64,000 nt of DNA from NCBI RefSeq assembly GCF_000194155.1, contig NZ_GL877883.1:196572-260571 (forward strand), read 5' to 3'. The number at the start of each line of letters is the position of its first letter. The stretch's first letter is position 1. Below are positions 43,308 to 51,395 of the stretch, piece after piece. A model generated the notes under the pieces. The model had not been told where the DNA came from. It saw only the letters and a list, made by a program, of their open reading frames with translations, and ran no database searches. Both the position numbers and the translations under genes were made by a program. Source of the stretch: Saccharopolyspora spinosa NRRL 18395. Its GTDB lineage: Bacteria > Actinomycetota > Actinomycetes > Mycobacteriales > Pseudonocardiaceae.

Positions 43308-44711
43308 TCAGTCCAGGTCGTCGTGGCGCATCAGCAAGCGACCGGCCTCGGTCAGCGAGCCGGACAGCGACGGGTACACCGAGAACGTGTTCGCCAGGTT
43401 GTCCACCGTCACCTGGTTCTGCACCGCGAGCGCGATCGGCAGGATCAGCTCGCTGGCGTTCGGCGCCACCACGACGCCACCGACGACCACGCCGGTTTGC
43501 GGGCGGCAGAAAACCTTCAGGAAACCGCGCCGCAGGCCTTCCATCTTCGCCCGCGGGTTGGTGGCCAGCGGCATCATCACGGTCCGCGCGGGCACGTCCC
43601 CGCAGTCGATCGCCTGCTGGCTGATCCCGACCGTGGCGATCTCCGGGTGCGTGAAGACGTTGGCCGCGACGGTTTTTAGCTTGATCGGCGTGACGCCTTC
43701 GCCGAGCGAGTGCCACATCGCGATGCGGCCCTGCATGCCGGCCACCGAAGCCAGCAACAGCAGACCGGTGCAGTCGCCTGCCGCGTAGACGCCGGGCACG
43801 TTGGTCCGCGACACGCGGTCGACGGGGATGTAGCCGCCGCGGTCGGGCTCAATGCCCACCCGCTCCAGGCCGATGTCGGTGGTGTTCGGCACCGAGCCGA
43901 CCGTCATCAGCGCGTGGCTGGCCTCGACCTGCCGCCCGTCTGCGAGGTGGATCAGCACCCCCGAGTCGGTGCGCTCCACCTTCTGCGCCCGGGCGTGCTT
44001 GACGACCTCGGTGCCGCGCTCGGCGAACACCTCTTCCAGCACCGCAGCGGCGTCCGCGTCCTCGTGCGGCAGCACCCGGTCGCGGCTGGAGATCATGGTG
44101 ACCTTGACGCCCATCTCGGTGTACGCGGAGGCGAACTCCACACCGGTCACACCGGAGCCGATCACGGCCAGGTGCTCGGGCAGTTCGGGCAGGTCGTAGA
44201 GCTGCCGCCAGGTCAGGATCCGCTCCCCGTCGGGCTCGGCGCCATTGAGGATGCGGGGCGTGGCGCCGGTGGCGATCAGGACGACGTCCGCGGCCAGCTC
44301 CTCGAAGCCGCCGTCGGCGAGGTCGACGCCGATGTGGTGGACGGCCATGCCCTTGGTGGGGTTGGTGAACCGCGCGCGGCCGGGCAGGATCTTCACGCCC
44401 TCGCGGCGGACCCGGGAGCGGATGTCGGCGGACTGCGCGAGCGCCAGGCCCTTGACCCGGCCATGCACGACCGCGACGTCGACGTCGCGGTCCTCGCTCT
44501 TGGTGCGGATGCCGAGCTCGCGCGCGTCCCGGAACGCGGAGCGGGCGCCTGCGGACGCGATGAAGGTCTTCGACGGCACGCAGTCGTAGAGCACGCACGC
44601 CCCGCCGAGGCCCTCCGGCTCGACCAGCGTGACGTCCGCCCCGTTCGAAGCCGCGACCAGCGCCGCCTCGTAGCCCGCGGGGCCGCCTCCCATGATCACG
44701 ATGCGGGTCAC
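43308..44711 (-). CDS. lpdA: NAD(P)H-quinone dehydrogenase LpdA (flavoprotein disulfide reductase family)
   Basis: 467 residues. FAD motif VIMGGGPAGYEAALVAASNG (5-24), redox pair 'GGACVLYDCVPSK' (Cys39, Cys44), NAD motif 'LAVIGSGVTGVEFASAYTEM', then 'VYAAGDCTGL' and the dimerisation domain. The 'CVLYDCVPSK' form and the lack of the usual His-Glu pair near the end match actinobacterial LpdA (Rv3303c type), which reduces quinones and protects against oxidative stress and is not part of the pyruvate dehydrogenase complex. A 200-bp gap separates it from the divergent cyclotransferase gene. Confidence 0.9.
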   Translation of the reverse strand: MTRIVIMGGGPAGYEAALVAASNGADVTLVEPEGLGGACVLYDCVPSKTFIASAGARSAFRDARELGIRTKSEDRDVDVAVVHGRVKGLALAQSADIRSRVRREGVKILPGRARFTNPTKGMAVHHIGVDLADGGFEELAADVVLIATGATPRILNGAEPDGERILTWRQLYDLPELPEHLAVIGSGVTGVEFASAYTEMGVKVTMISSRDRVLPHEDADAAAVLEEVFAERGTEVVKHARAQKVERTDSGVLIHLADGRQVEASHALMTVGSVPNTTDIGLERVGIEPDRGGYIPVDRVSRTNVPGVYAAGDCTGLLLLASVAGMQGRIAMWHSLGEGVTPIKLKTVAANVFTHPEIATVGISQQAIDCGDVPARTVMMPLATNPRAKMEGLRRGFLKVFCRPQTGVVVGGVVVAPNASELILPIALAVQNQVTVDNLANTFSVYPSLSGSLTEAGRLLMRHDDLD

Positions 44712-44934
44712 TTCGCGCTCCTCCTCGGTCCGCCTGCCTTGTGGGCGCCGAACTCACCGTACGCTGCGACGAGTCCAGTCATTTCGGGTGGTGCCGACCG
44801 AGTTGACCATCGTGGCGCAGACCACTCGCGGTCATCCCGCGGGGAGGACGTGATCGGCCCGGACATCACAGTTACCCACATTCGTGACGTAATCCGCTCC
44901 GCCGCACGGGCTGTCGATCGCTACCCTGTTGGGC

Positions 44935-45387
44935 GTGCCTCTGTACGCCGCGTACGGGTCCAACATGGATCCGGCCCAGATGATGAAGCGCGCCCCGCAC
45001 TCCCCGATGGCGGGAACGGGCTGGCTGGTGGACTGGCGGCTGACTTTCGGCGGCGAGGACTACGGCTGGGAAGGAGCCCTCGCCACGATCGTCGAGCAGC
45101 CGGGCTCCCAGGTTTTCACGGTGCTCTACGACGTCAGCCCGGAGGACGAGCAGCAGCTCGACAACTGGGAGGGTGCCGAGCTCGGCATGCACAAGAAGCT
45201 GCGGCTGCGGGTGCAGACGCTGGACGGATCGGTGCTGGCCTGGCTGTACGTGCTGGACGCCTACGAGGGCGGGCTGCCGTCGGCGCGTTATCTCGGCGTG
45301 ATGGCCGATGCCGCCGAAGCGGCCGGGGCTCCCGAGGACTACGTCGAGAAGCTGCGCAAACGGCCGTGCCACAACGTCGGCCCATGA
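44935..45387 (+). CDS. Gamma-glutamylcyclotransferase-like protein
   Basis: 150 residues from the GTG at 44935; a TTG two codons earlier is possible and no clear ribosome binding site decides. The family motif 'LYAAYGSNMDP' begins the fold. 'WEGALATIVEQPGSQVFTVL', 'LDNWEGAELGMHKKLRLRVQ' and the catalytic Glu region follow. Such proteins cleave gamma-glutamyl peptides to 5-oxoproline or modify gamma-glutamylamines. The substrate is unknown. It is divergent from lpdA, which is a common neighbour in this group. Confidence 0.87.
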   Translation: MPLYAAYGSNMDPAQMMKRAPHSPMAGTGWLVDWRLTFGGEDYGWEGALATIVEQPGSQVFTVLYDVSPEDEQQLDNWEGAELGMHKKLRLRVQTLDGSVLAWLYVLDAYEGGLPSARYLGVMADAAEAAGAPEDYVEKLRKRPCHNVGP

Positions 45388-45466
45388 ACGCCGCGTGACA
45401 TCCACCCCGAATATCACGTCTCACGTGTGATGATCATTCCGGTTGCACACGCGCGGTGAGGGGGCC

Positions 45467-46252
45467 GTGGCCAAGGACGGCGGCTTGCCGGTCAACCAGC
45501 AGGACCGGCGCGCAAATCCGCCAGGAAGTGCTGGCCAGCGGGTTCGTCCGCATCGAGGGGCTGGCCGCCAAGCACGGCGTCAGCGGCATGACCGTCCACC
45601 GCGACCTGGGCGTCCTCGAACAGCAAGGTTGGCTGCGCAAGGTGCGCGGCGGCGCGACATCGACGCCGACCGCGCTGCTGGAGAGCTCGGTTCGGGCCCG
45701 GATCGGCGACGCGGCCGACGAGAAGGCTCGCCTCGCCAAGCACGCGGTGCGACTCGTTTCGCCTGGTCAGGTAATTGCGCTCGACTACAGCACCAGTGCG
45801 CTGGGGGTCGCCGAACGCCTTGCCCCGCTGGGGCCGCTCACCGTCGTGACGAACTTCCTGTCCGTGATCAACCTGCTCAGCGGCGAACCCGGCCTGCACC
45901 TGATCGGACTCGGCGGCGACTACCAGCCGTCCTACGATGCGTTCCTCCGCTGCACACCGCCAGCATGGCCCGCACGATGCGCTCCGACGTGCTGTTCATG
46001 TCGACCACCGCGGTGGTCGACGGGCATTGCCTGCACCGCTCGCAGGAGACGATCCAGGTCAAGCGCGCGCTGATGGAGACCACCGGCAAGCGGGTGCTGC
46101 AGCTGGACCACTCCAAGTTCGACCGGCGCGCCGTACACGAGTTGGCGCCGTTGAACGAGTTCGACGTCGTCGTGGTCGACCTGGGAACCCCGAAACCGGT
46201 GCGCGACGAACTGCGGGCCGCGGGCGTGGCGCTGGAGGTCGCCGAGGGCTGA
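45467..46252 (+). pseudogene. DeoR-family sugar regulator, two frameshifts
   Basis: GTG 45467 opens 'VAKDGGLPVNQQDRR'. A shift near 45512 is needed to reach the HTH 'AQIRQEVLASGFVRIEGLAA', 'SGMTVHRDLGVLEQQGWL'. The sensor domain reads 'VIALDYSTSALGVAERLAPL' and 'LHLIGLGGDYQPSYDAFL'. A second shift near 45955 leads to 'LHTASMARTMRSDVLFMSTT', 'VLQLDHSKFDRRAVHEL' and the stop. All DeoR parts are present, so it decayed recently or carries sequence errors. It may have controlled the kinase/HAD genes at 47-50 kb. Confidence 0.82.
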
Positions 46253-46279
46253 CCGTCCGCGTTCAGCCCGCCGTCCCGT

Positions 46280-46763
46280 CGATGCGGTCAGGGCGTTGAG
46301 CGTGGCGATGAACCGTTCGCGAAGTTCAGCGGGGGCGAGGATTGCGGCGTCTGCACCGAGCTTGAGGAGCTGGGTGAGGGCTTGGTCGGCGGACTCGATC
46401 GGAATCGTCATCCGGGTCCAACCATCGGAGTCGGGGCTTCCGCAGTTCGCTGTGCCGCCTGCGCCACGATCGGCTCCATCAGGCGGGGCAACCGGTCGAG
46501 GACGCGCGGGAGACCCTGATGGTCGCCTCGCTCCGATGGCGTCGCGCGTTGAACTGCGCCAAGCCCGCCTGCCAGTGGGTGGTCAGGTCGAACCCGGGCG
46601 GCTGGGTGAAGCGCTCGTCGAGGACGTGCAGGTCGACGATCCGGGAGATCCGGACCAGATCGCCGAGCAGGTCGCCGAGCAGGTCGCCGAGCAGGGTCGA
46701 CTGGTCCTGGACTGGCCAGCCTGCGGTCATCCGGCGGTGCCTGGGATTGGGCCCCGCTCGACC
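46280..46763 (-). pseudogene. C-terminal half of a YafY/WYL-domain regulator
   Basis: Minus-strand pieces read 'LVRISRIVDLHVLDERFTQP', 'GFDLTTHWQAGLAQFNAR', then after a frame change 'RVLDRLPRLMEPIVAQA' and 'TIPIESADQALTQLLKLGAD' with 'LAPAELRERFIATLNAL'. This is the order of the WCX/WYL C-terminal region. The N-terminal HTH and WYL core are missing, and the normal stop is lost. A short tandem repeat interrupts it. Confidence 0.7.
46662..46698. repeat. Three-unit 12-bp tandem repeat
   Basis: Units of GCCGAGCAGGTC at 46662, 46674 and 46686, the last slightly altered. On the minus strand they encode repeated LLGD within the WYL relic (LLGDLLGDLLGDLVRI), probably a slippage expansion in unselected sequence. 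Confidence 0.7.
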
Positions 46764-46772
46764 CGGGCCAGT

Positions 46773-47030
46773 GTCGCCGACCACTTCCGTACGATCGCCG
46801 AGTTCCACATGCCCGGGGAGACGGCCGGATCGACACCCCGGATCCTGGTGGACGGCAACGAGGCGGTCGTGCTCAACGACATCCGCAAAACGGTTGAGGC
46901 CACCGGTAGGCCGTACACCGCACTATGCGCGCTGCACCTGACCGTCGAGGACGGCCTGATCACGCGTTACGCCGTCTACGAGGACAGCCTCACCGGCGCC
47001 GAAGCCCTCGCCGAATCCCGAATCCTGATC
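46773..47030 (+). pseudogene. SnoaL/NTF2-like domain fragment
   Basis: The plus-strand frame reads 'VADHFRTIAEFHMPGETAGS', 'RILVDGNEAVVLNDIRKTVE', 'YTALCALHLTVEDGLITRYA' and 'VYEDSLTGAEALAE', matching the second half of a SnoaL-like polyketide-cyclase/NTF2-fold protein. No start or N-terminal half is present, and the frame runs on into the antisense of the kinase gene. It is a relic lying against the WYL fragment. Confidence 0.6.
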
Positions 47031-48471
47031 AGGTCGCGGAGATCCAGCCCCGGGTGCGGAGCTCGTCGAGGAAGCGCCGGTAGCTGTCGTCCAGTTGGGA
47101 CACCTCCGCCGGCACCGGCTCGACGAGTTCGCCCCCGGGCACCATCGCGGCTGCCGCCGTGCTCAGGTCCGGGTAGACCGAACCGCTGGCCGCCAGCAGC
47201 GCCGCACCCAGCGCGGTTCCCGCGCCTCGGACGCGCAGCACCGGGGCGTCCAGGACCGACGCCCTGATCCGGCACCAGGCGATGCTGCGGGCGCCGCCGC
47301 CCGCGGTGCGCACGGCGCCTTCCGAGGGGGCACCGAGCTGGGCCAGCCGCTCCAGGGCGAGCCGCTCGCAGAAGGCGACGCCTTCGAGGCGGGATCGGTA
47401 CTCGTCGATCCGGTCCTCCGGCGCACCCAGCACGAACCGAGTGGCGTGCGCGGCGAGGAACGGGAACCGCTCCCCCTCGCCGCGCAGCGGGTAGTTGACC
47501 ACGCTGGCCGGTCCCCGCTCGGTCGCCGCCGTGTCCAGGCCCGGCAGCTCAGCGGTGTCCACATCGGACAGCGCGGAGCCGCCGATGTTCGCCGCGCCGC
47601 CGGGCAGCCACATCCCGTCCGGGTGCAGGTGGCTGTACACCGCACCAGCCGGGTCGTGCACGAGTTCCTCGGCAACTCCCTTCAGCACCAAAGTTGTCCC
47701 GAGGACCGTCACGAACTGCCCGACGTCGACCGCTCCGCACGCCAGCTGACCGGCGCAGCCGTCGGTCATCCCGGCGCGCACCTCGCAGCCGGCGGGCAGG
47801 CCGGTCTGCGCCGCTCCCCTCGCGTCGACGGCGCCAAGCACCGTCGTCGGGCGCACGACCTCCGGCAGCAGGAGGTCCGGCACGCTCAATGCCTCGAAGA
47901 CCTCGATCGCCCACTCGCCTGCCACGGCGTCGTAGCCGCTCTTCAGCGCGTGGCTGGAGTCGGTGGCGACGGGGTGCCCGACCAGCTTCCAGGCGATGAG
48001 GTCCGGGGTGTGGCAAACCAGCGCTGTGCCGTCCGGGAGGTGCCGCGCCAGCCAGCCGATCCGGGCCAGCCCGGAGCCCGCCGACGGGGTGATCCCGGTG
48101 CGCCGCCAGCGGTCCGCGCCGGCCTCGGCGGCGATCCGCGCTTCCGCTTCGGCGCGCCGGTCGTCGTACATCAACGCAGCGGTGAGCGGGTGGCCGTCGC
48201 CATCGACCGGGACGACCGTGCCCGAGGTCGCCGAGATCGAAAGTGAGCGGATCTCGGTGCGATGCGCTCCCAATGCCGTCGTGCATTCGGCGAGGCAGTC
48301 GCGGACCGCAGGCCACCAAGTGGTCGCGTCCTGTTCGGAGCGTCCACTGGGCGACCGCACCGGCTGCGGCAGCGGCCGGGACGCCGAGGCCACCACCGCG
48401 CCCGCCGGATCGTGGACCTGCACCCGGACGTTGGCGGTCGCGACGTCGACGCCCACGACTAGTTCGGTCAC
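47029..48471 (-). CDS. FGGY-family carbohydrate kinase
   Basis: 480 residues from the GTG at 48471, which shares one base with the stop of the HAD gene. A complete FGGY kinase: 'VVGVDVATANVRVQVHDPAG' (phosphate loop region), 'SEQDATTWWPAVRDCL', 'ISATSGTVVPVDGDG', 'RAGMTDGCAGQLACGAVD', 'VLGTTLVLKGVAEEL', 'YRSRLEGVAFCERLALERL', and 'VRTAGGGARSIAWCRIRASV' near the end. It resembles xylulokinase-type enzymes acting on ketopentoses or sugar alcohols. The exact substrate is not assignable. It forms an operon with the HAD phosphatase. Confidence 0.88.
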   Translation of the reverse strand: MTELVVGVDVATANVRVQVHDPAGAVVASASRPLPQPVRSPSGRSEQDATTWWPAVRDCLAECTTALGAHRTEIRSLSISATSGTVVPVDGDGHPLTAALMYDDRRAEAEARIAAEAGADRWRRTGITPSAGSGLARIGWLARHLPDGTALVCHTPDLIAWKLVGHPVATDSSHALKSGYDAVAGEWAIEVFEALSVPDLLLPEVVRPTTVLGAVDARGAAQTGLPAGCEVRAGMTDGCAGQLACGAVDVGQFVTVLGTTLVLKGVAEELVHDPAGAVYSHLHPDGMWLPGGAANIGGSALSDVDTAELPGLDTAATERGPASVVNYPLRGEGERFPFLAAHATRFVLGAPEDRIDEYRSRLEGVAFCERLALERLAQLGAPSEGAVRTAGGGARSIAWCRIRASVLDAPVLRVRGAGTALGAALLAASGSVYPDLSTAAAAMVPGGELVEPVPAEVSQLDDSYRRFLDELRTRGWISAT

Positions 48472-49232
48472 TAGGGCGCCATCCGTCCTGCGGGCCTCGC
48501 GGGCGAAATCCGTTCGCTCATCGTGCCCTCCCGCAACCTCTCCAACGCATCGGGCAGCTCGGTAAGCGAGTACACCGCCACATCGGGTTCGGCGAACTGC
48601 TCCGGCGTCGGTTCCGGCGGAGCTTCGCCGCGCACCACCCACACCGTGCGCAGCCCGACGTGGTGCGCGCCGCGCACATCCGTGTCGAGGCGGTTGCCGA
48701 CGTGCACCGCGTTCTTCGGCTCGACGCCGGCTTCCTGCAGGGCGTGCTGGAAGATCCGCGGGTCCGGCTTCTCCGCGCCGACGACCTCCGAAACCGCCCA
48801 AATGTCGATGAAGTCGGCCACGCCATCCCGGCGCAACGCGTCCACGACGACCGCCCGCTGGTTGGCCACGACCGCGATTTTGTAACGCCCGGCGAGCTGC
48901 CGCAGCGTCGGGAGCACGTCGGGGTACAGCGCCGATGGCGGGTACTCCCAGTAGCGCTCGACGCGGTCGGACAATCGCTGCCGGTCCTGCGCGGTGAGGA
49001 ACCGCTCGGCGACCGCGGTGCGCAAGGACCCGCCCTGGGCTTGGCGGCGCTCGTCGTAGACCTGCTGGAACTCGGCTTCGTCGATGCTCCGGCCGTCTTC
49101 GGCCGCCAATTCGCGCGCGGCACGCAGCAACGCGTCACGGTATGCCTTGTCGTCGTAGATGGGGCCGCCGACGTCGAGGAGCACGAGGTCGATGCGGTCG
49201 GCTCCCGATTCGGAACGGGGTTGATGCGGCAC
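48471..49232 (-). CDS. HAD-family hydrolase
   Basis: 253 residues of the HAD superfamily with an alpha-helical cap. Motif I is LVLLDVGGPIYDD; the second Asp of the usual DxD is Gly, which lowers certainty of phosphatase activity. Motif II lies around 'AVVANQRA', motif III/IV is 'SEVVGAEKPDPRIFQHAL', 'VHVGNRLDTDVRGAHHVG'. It leads the operon with the FGGY kinase, so it could act on the phosphorylated sugar or remove an inhibitory one. The promoter region upstream has repeated GTGTTA sites. Confidence 0.85.
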   Translation of the reverse strand: MPHQPRSESGADRIDLVLLDVGGPIYDDKAYRDALLRAARELAAEDGRSIDEAEFQQVYDERRQAQGGSLRTAVAERFLTAQDRQRLSDRVERYWEYPPSALYPDVLPTLRQLAGRYKIAVVANQRAVVVDALRRDGVADFIDIWAVSEVVGAEKPDPRIFQHALQEAGVEPKNAVHVGNRLDTDVRGAHHVGLRTVWVVRGEAPPEPTPEQFAEPDVAVYSLTELPDALERLREGTMSERISPARPAGRMAP

Positions 49233-49288
49233 GTCGCGTCCTTCCGGTCGTGGTCCGCAACCGGGACCTTGGTGTCACATCCCGTCGC

Positions 49289-49320
49289 AAAAATAACACC
49301 AACTTTGAAATTTTTAACAC
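49289..49320 (-). promoter_or_regulatory. AT-rich divergent promoter with direct repeats (possible DeoR operator)
   Basis: On the minus strand GTGTTAAAAAT (49310-49320) and GTGTTATTTTT (49289-49299) are direct repeats 21 bp apart, two helical turns, in a strikingly AT-rich island between the HAD gene and the truncated kinase. A TTAATACT -10-like box lies beside them for the plus strand (49321). Position and spacing fit a DeoR-type operator. Confidence 0.5.
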
Positions 49321-49390
49321 TTAATACTGTGATGTTTTCGGGTCGAGCCGACCAGGCCGACCAGGTAGGCGGGATCCGCGGGGAACCCCC

Positions 49391-50149
49391 GTGACCACCA
49401 TCGGTATCGACGCCGGCACCTCGGTGGTGAGCAGCGTCGCCTACTCCGCGGACGGCACCGAGCTCGCCGTCACCCGCCGTCCGACCAGGGTCGAGCACCC
49501 CCGGCCCGGCTGTGCCGGGCAGAACATGCCCGAGGTCTGGTCGGCCGTCGCGGACACCGTCGCCGAGCTCGTCGCAGGTCTCGGCACCGACGTCGCGGCG
49601 CTGACAGTCACCGCCCAGGGCGACGGCTGCTGGCTCGTCGATGCCGCCGGGCACCCGACCCGCCCCGCGCTGCTCTGCAACGACGCCCGGGCCTCGCCGG
49701 TGGGTTCCTACGACGTGATCTCCACCGCGATCGGCGCGGGCATGACCGAACCGGGGCAGGCCTGCACCATCCTCGGCTCCACGATCTGCACCGAGGTGAT
49801 CAGCGAAGTCATCCGGGACTGCCTGGTCGCCAGCACCGCGCAACCCACGGAGCTGCGGCTCACCGGGGGTGGCTCGGCGGGCCCGCTGTGGCGCCAGATG
49901 ATCGCGGACGTCACCGGGTTGCCGGTCGCCCGCACCACAGACGAACAGGCCGGCGCCCGGGGCGCGGCCGTGACAGCGCACGCGCTGGCGGGGCGCGACA
50001 TCAGCGAGGTGGCCCGCGACCTGGTCGGGACATCCGATCCGTTGCAGCCAGACGAGGCCAACCGCGCGCTTTACGACGACGCCTACGCGCGGTTCGTCGG
50101 GATGCGCGATGCCGTCCAGGCGGCCGGTTGGTTCCGGCGCGCGAGTTGA
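49391..50149 (+). pseudogene. FGGY kinase with large in-frame internal deletions
   Basis: 252 residues where about 490 are expected. The start is good: 'TTIGIDAGTSVVSSVAYSAD', 'VTAQGDGCWLVDAAGHPTRP', 'ALLCNDARAS', resembling erythritol-type kinases. The text then jumps to 'CTILGSTICTEVI', and again to 'LRLTGGGSAGPLWRQMIADV', 'TTDEQAGARGAAVTAHALAG' and a normal C-terminus. Two gaps remove much of the sugar-binding domain and the ATP-cleft entrance, so catalysis is very unlikely although the frame is open throughout. Confidence 0.8.
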
Positions 50150-50160
50150 CGTCCGGGGGC

Positions 50161-50823
50161 TCATCGCGCACCTCCGACCAACTCGCCGCGCGGCCTCGAC
50201 CAGGCGAGCTGGAGCAAGGCGGCGGCCTGCCGGGTGCCCCGGCGATCTCTGCGGCGGGCGAGCCGTTCGGCGACGAGGGCCCGAAAGCGCTCGGCGGTGT
50301 CGCCCAGCTGCGCTAGCGCCTGCTCCAGGCAATCCAGCGCTGAGCGCTGCTCGCCGGTGCACAGCAGCTCACAGATGGCGACGTCCAACGCCTGGGTGCG
50401 CAGTCCGTCGAGCTCGACTACGTCGCACTCCCGGATCCAGGCCTGGTGGATGACGAGGTCCGGCTGGGAGCGGAGTTCGCGGTCGTAGGGGATGGTCACG
50501 TGCACAACACCGCCGGCTGCGGAATCGCAGCCGTGCATCGCCGCCGCAGTCGCGCCGGACAGCACGGCGTGCGGCCCGGCGCGCAGCAGCGCGGCGGCTG
50601 CACGGGTCAGCTGGTCGTGGACTCGGGCGGCCGGGAAGACCACCCCGTACCAGGGCTCCACCCAGTCGCCTTCGTCGAGACCGGCCGCGAGCTCGGCGCA
50701 GCCGAGCACCTGCTCCGCGTCGTGGCGGTTCATGGCACCGTGCAGCGAAGGCCAGCCGCCCGGGCCGTCGTGTTCGGCGCCCTCCGGCGGCAGCTTTTCA
50801 GGGGAGATGATGTTCGCGGTCAT
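50161..50823 (-). CDS. AbiEi-like (type IV antitoxin-related) protein, short form
   Basis: 220 residues. After a 30-residue lead comes the block 'WVEPWYGVVFPAARVHDQLT', 'AVLSGATAAAMHGCDSAAG', 'VHVTIPYDRELRSQPDLVIH', 'VELDGLRTQALDVAICELLC', which matches actinobacterial proteins annotated as AbiEi-family antitoxins. Those normally continue into a DUF559/VSR-like endonuclease domain. Here the protein stops soon after 'RRRDRRGTRQAA', so the nuclease part is absent or lost. No AbiEii toxin gene is adjacent. ATG 50733 is an alternative start. Confidence 0.65.
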   Translation of the reverse strand: MTANIISPEKLPPEGAEHDGPGGWPSLHGAMNRHDAEQVLGCAELAAGLDEGDWVEPWYGVVFPAARVHDQLTRAAAALLRAGPHAVLSGATAAAMHGCDSAAGGVVHVTIPYDRELRSQPDLVIHQAWIRECDVVELDGLRTQALDVAICELLCTGEQRSALDCLEQALAQLGDTAERFRALVAERLARRRDRRGTRQAAALLQLAWSRPRGELVGGAR

Positions 50824-50904
50824 GCCCTTAAAGAGGCGGAAACCCCGCGAACAGATACAGCAGCGACCGGATACACCTCAATCAGGTGGAATCGGCCGGG
50901 ATCA

Positions 50905-51330
50905 TCAGGACTCCGGCGAAGCGGCCCCGAGCTCGTACTCGAACCAGACCCGGTGCGTGCCGTCGGCGTCGACGGCCAATCCGCCACCGCCGGTGATCCC
51001 GGCCAGCTCACCGGTCCCGCTGAACGGCACGATGGTGAAGAACTCGTTGCTGCGGTCGCTGCCGGATGTGGTCGCCGAGTGGGCGAAGTTGAACGCGCCC
51101 TCGCGGCCGTGCAAAGAGCCCTCGAAGGACTCCATCGCCACGTAGGTACCGGCGCCCTTCGCCTGGTCGAACGCGGCGGTGAACAGCGTCGCCGAGCGGC
51201 CGACGACCTCACCCTCGAAGTGCTTCTCCATCGTCGAGACCCCGACGGCGACCCCGGTGGTCACGGTCGGGGATGGTGCCAGCTCCGTCGGGACGAACGC
51301 CGCCACGCTGAAGGTTCCGTCGGCTCTCAT
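50905..51330 (-). CDS. DUF3224 domain protein
   Basis: 141 residues from ATG 51330; the in-frame ATG at 51363 falls inside a terminator stem and is less likely. Conserved blocks are 'GVSTMEKHFEGEVVGRSATL', 'GTYVAMESFEGSLHGREGAF', 'FNFAHSATTSGSDRSNEFF' and 'GITGGGGLAVDADGTHRVWF', the full DUF3224 pattern of a small beta-barrel. The function of the family is unknown. It is monocistronic, between the AbiEi-like gene and the M20 amidohydrolase. Confidence 0.88.
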   Translation of the reverse strand: MRADGTFSVAAFVPTELAPSPTVTTGVAVGVSTMEKHFEGEVVGRSATLFTAAFDQAKGAGTYVAMESFEGSLHGREGAFNFAHSATTSGSDRSNEFFTIVPFSGTGELAGITGGGGLAVDADGTHRVWFEYELGAASPES

Positions 51331-51360
51331 GCGCGGATCGTATTGCCACCCACCGACGAG

Positions 51361-51391
51361 CACGGCCTCCCGGTGGGAGCGGGAGGCCGTG
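51361..51391 (-). terminator. Terminator hairpin after the M20 amidohydrolase
   Basis: Perfect 12-bp stem: CACGGCCTCCCG (51361-51372) and CGGGAGGCCGTG (51380-51391), 7-nt loop, starting 4 bp after the stop codon of the amidohydrolase gene. Confidence 0.8.
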
Positions 51392-51395
51392 GTGG

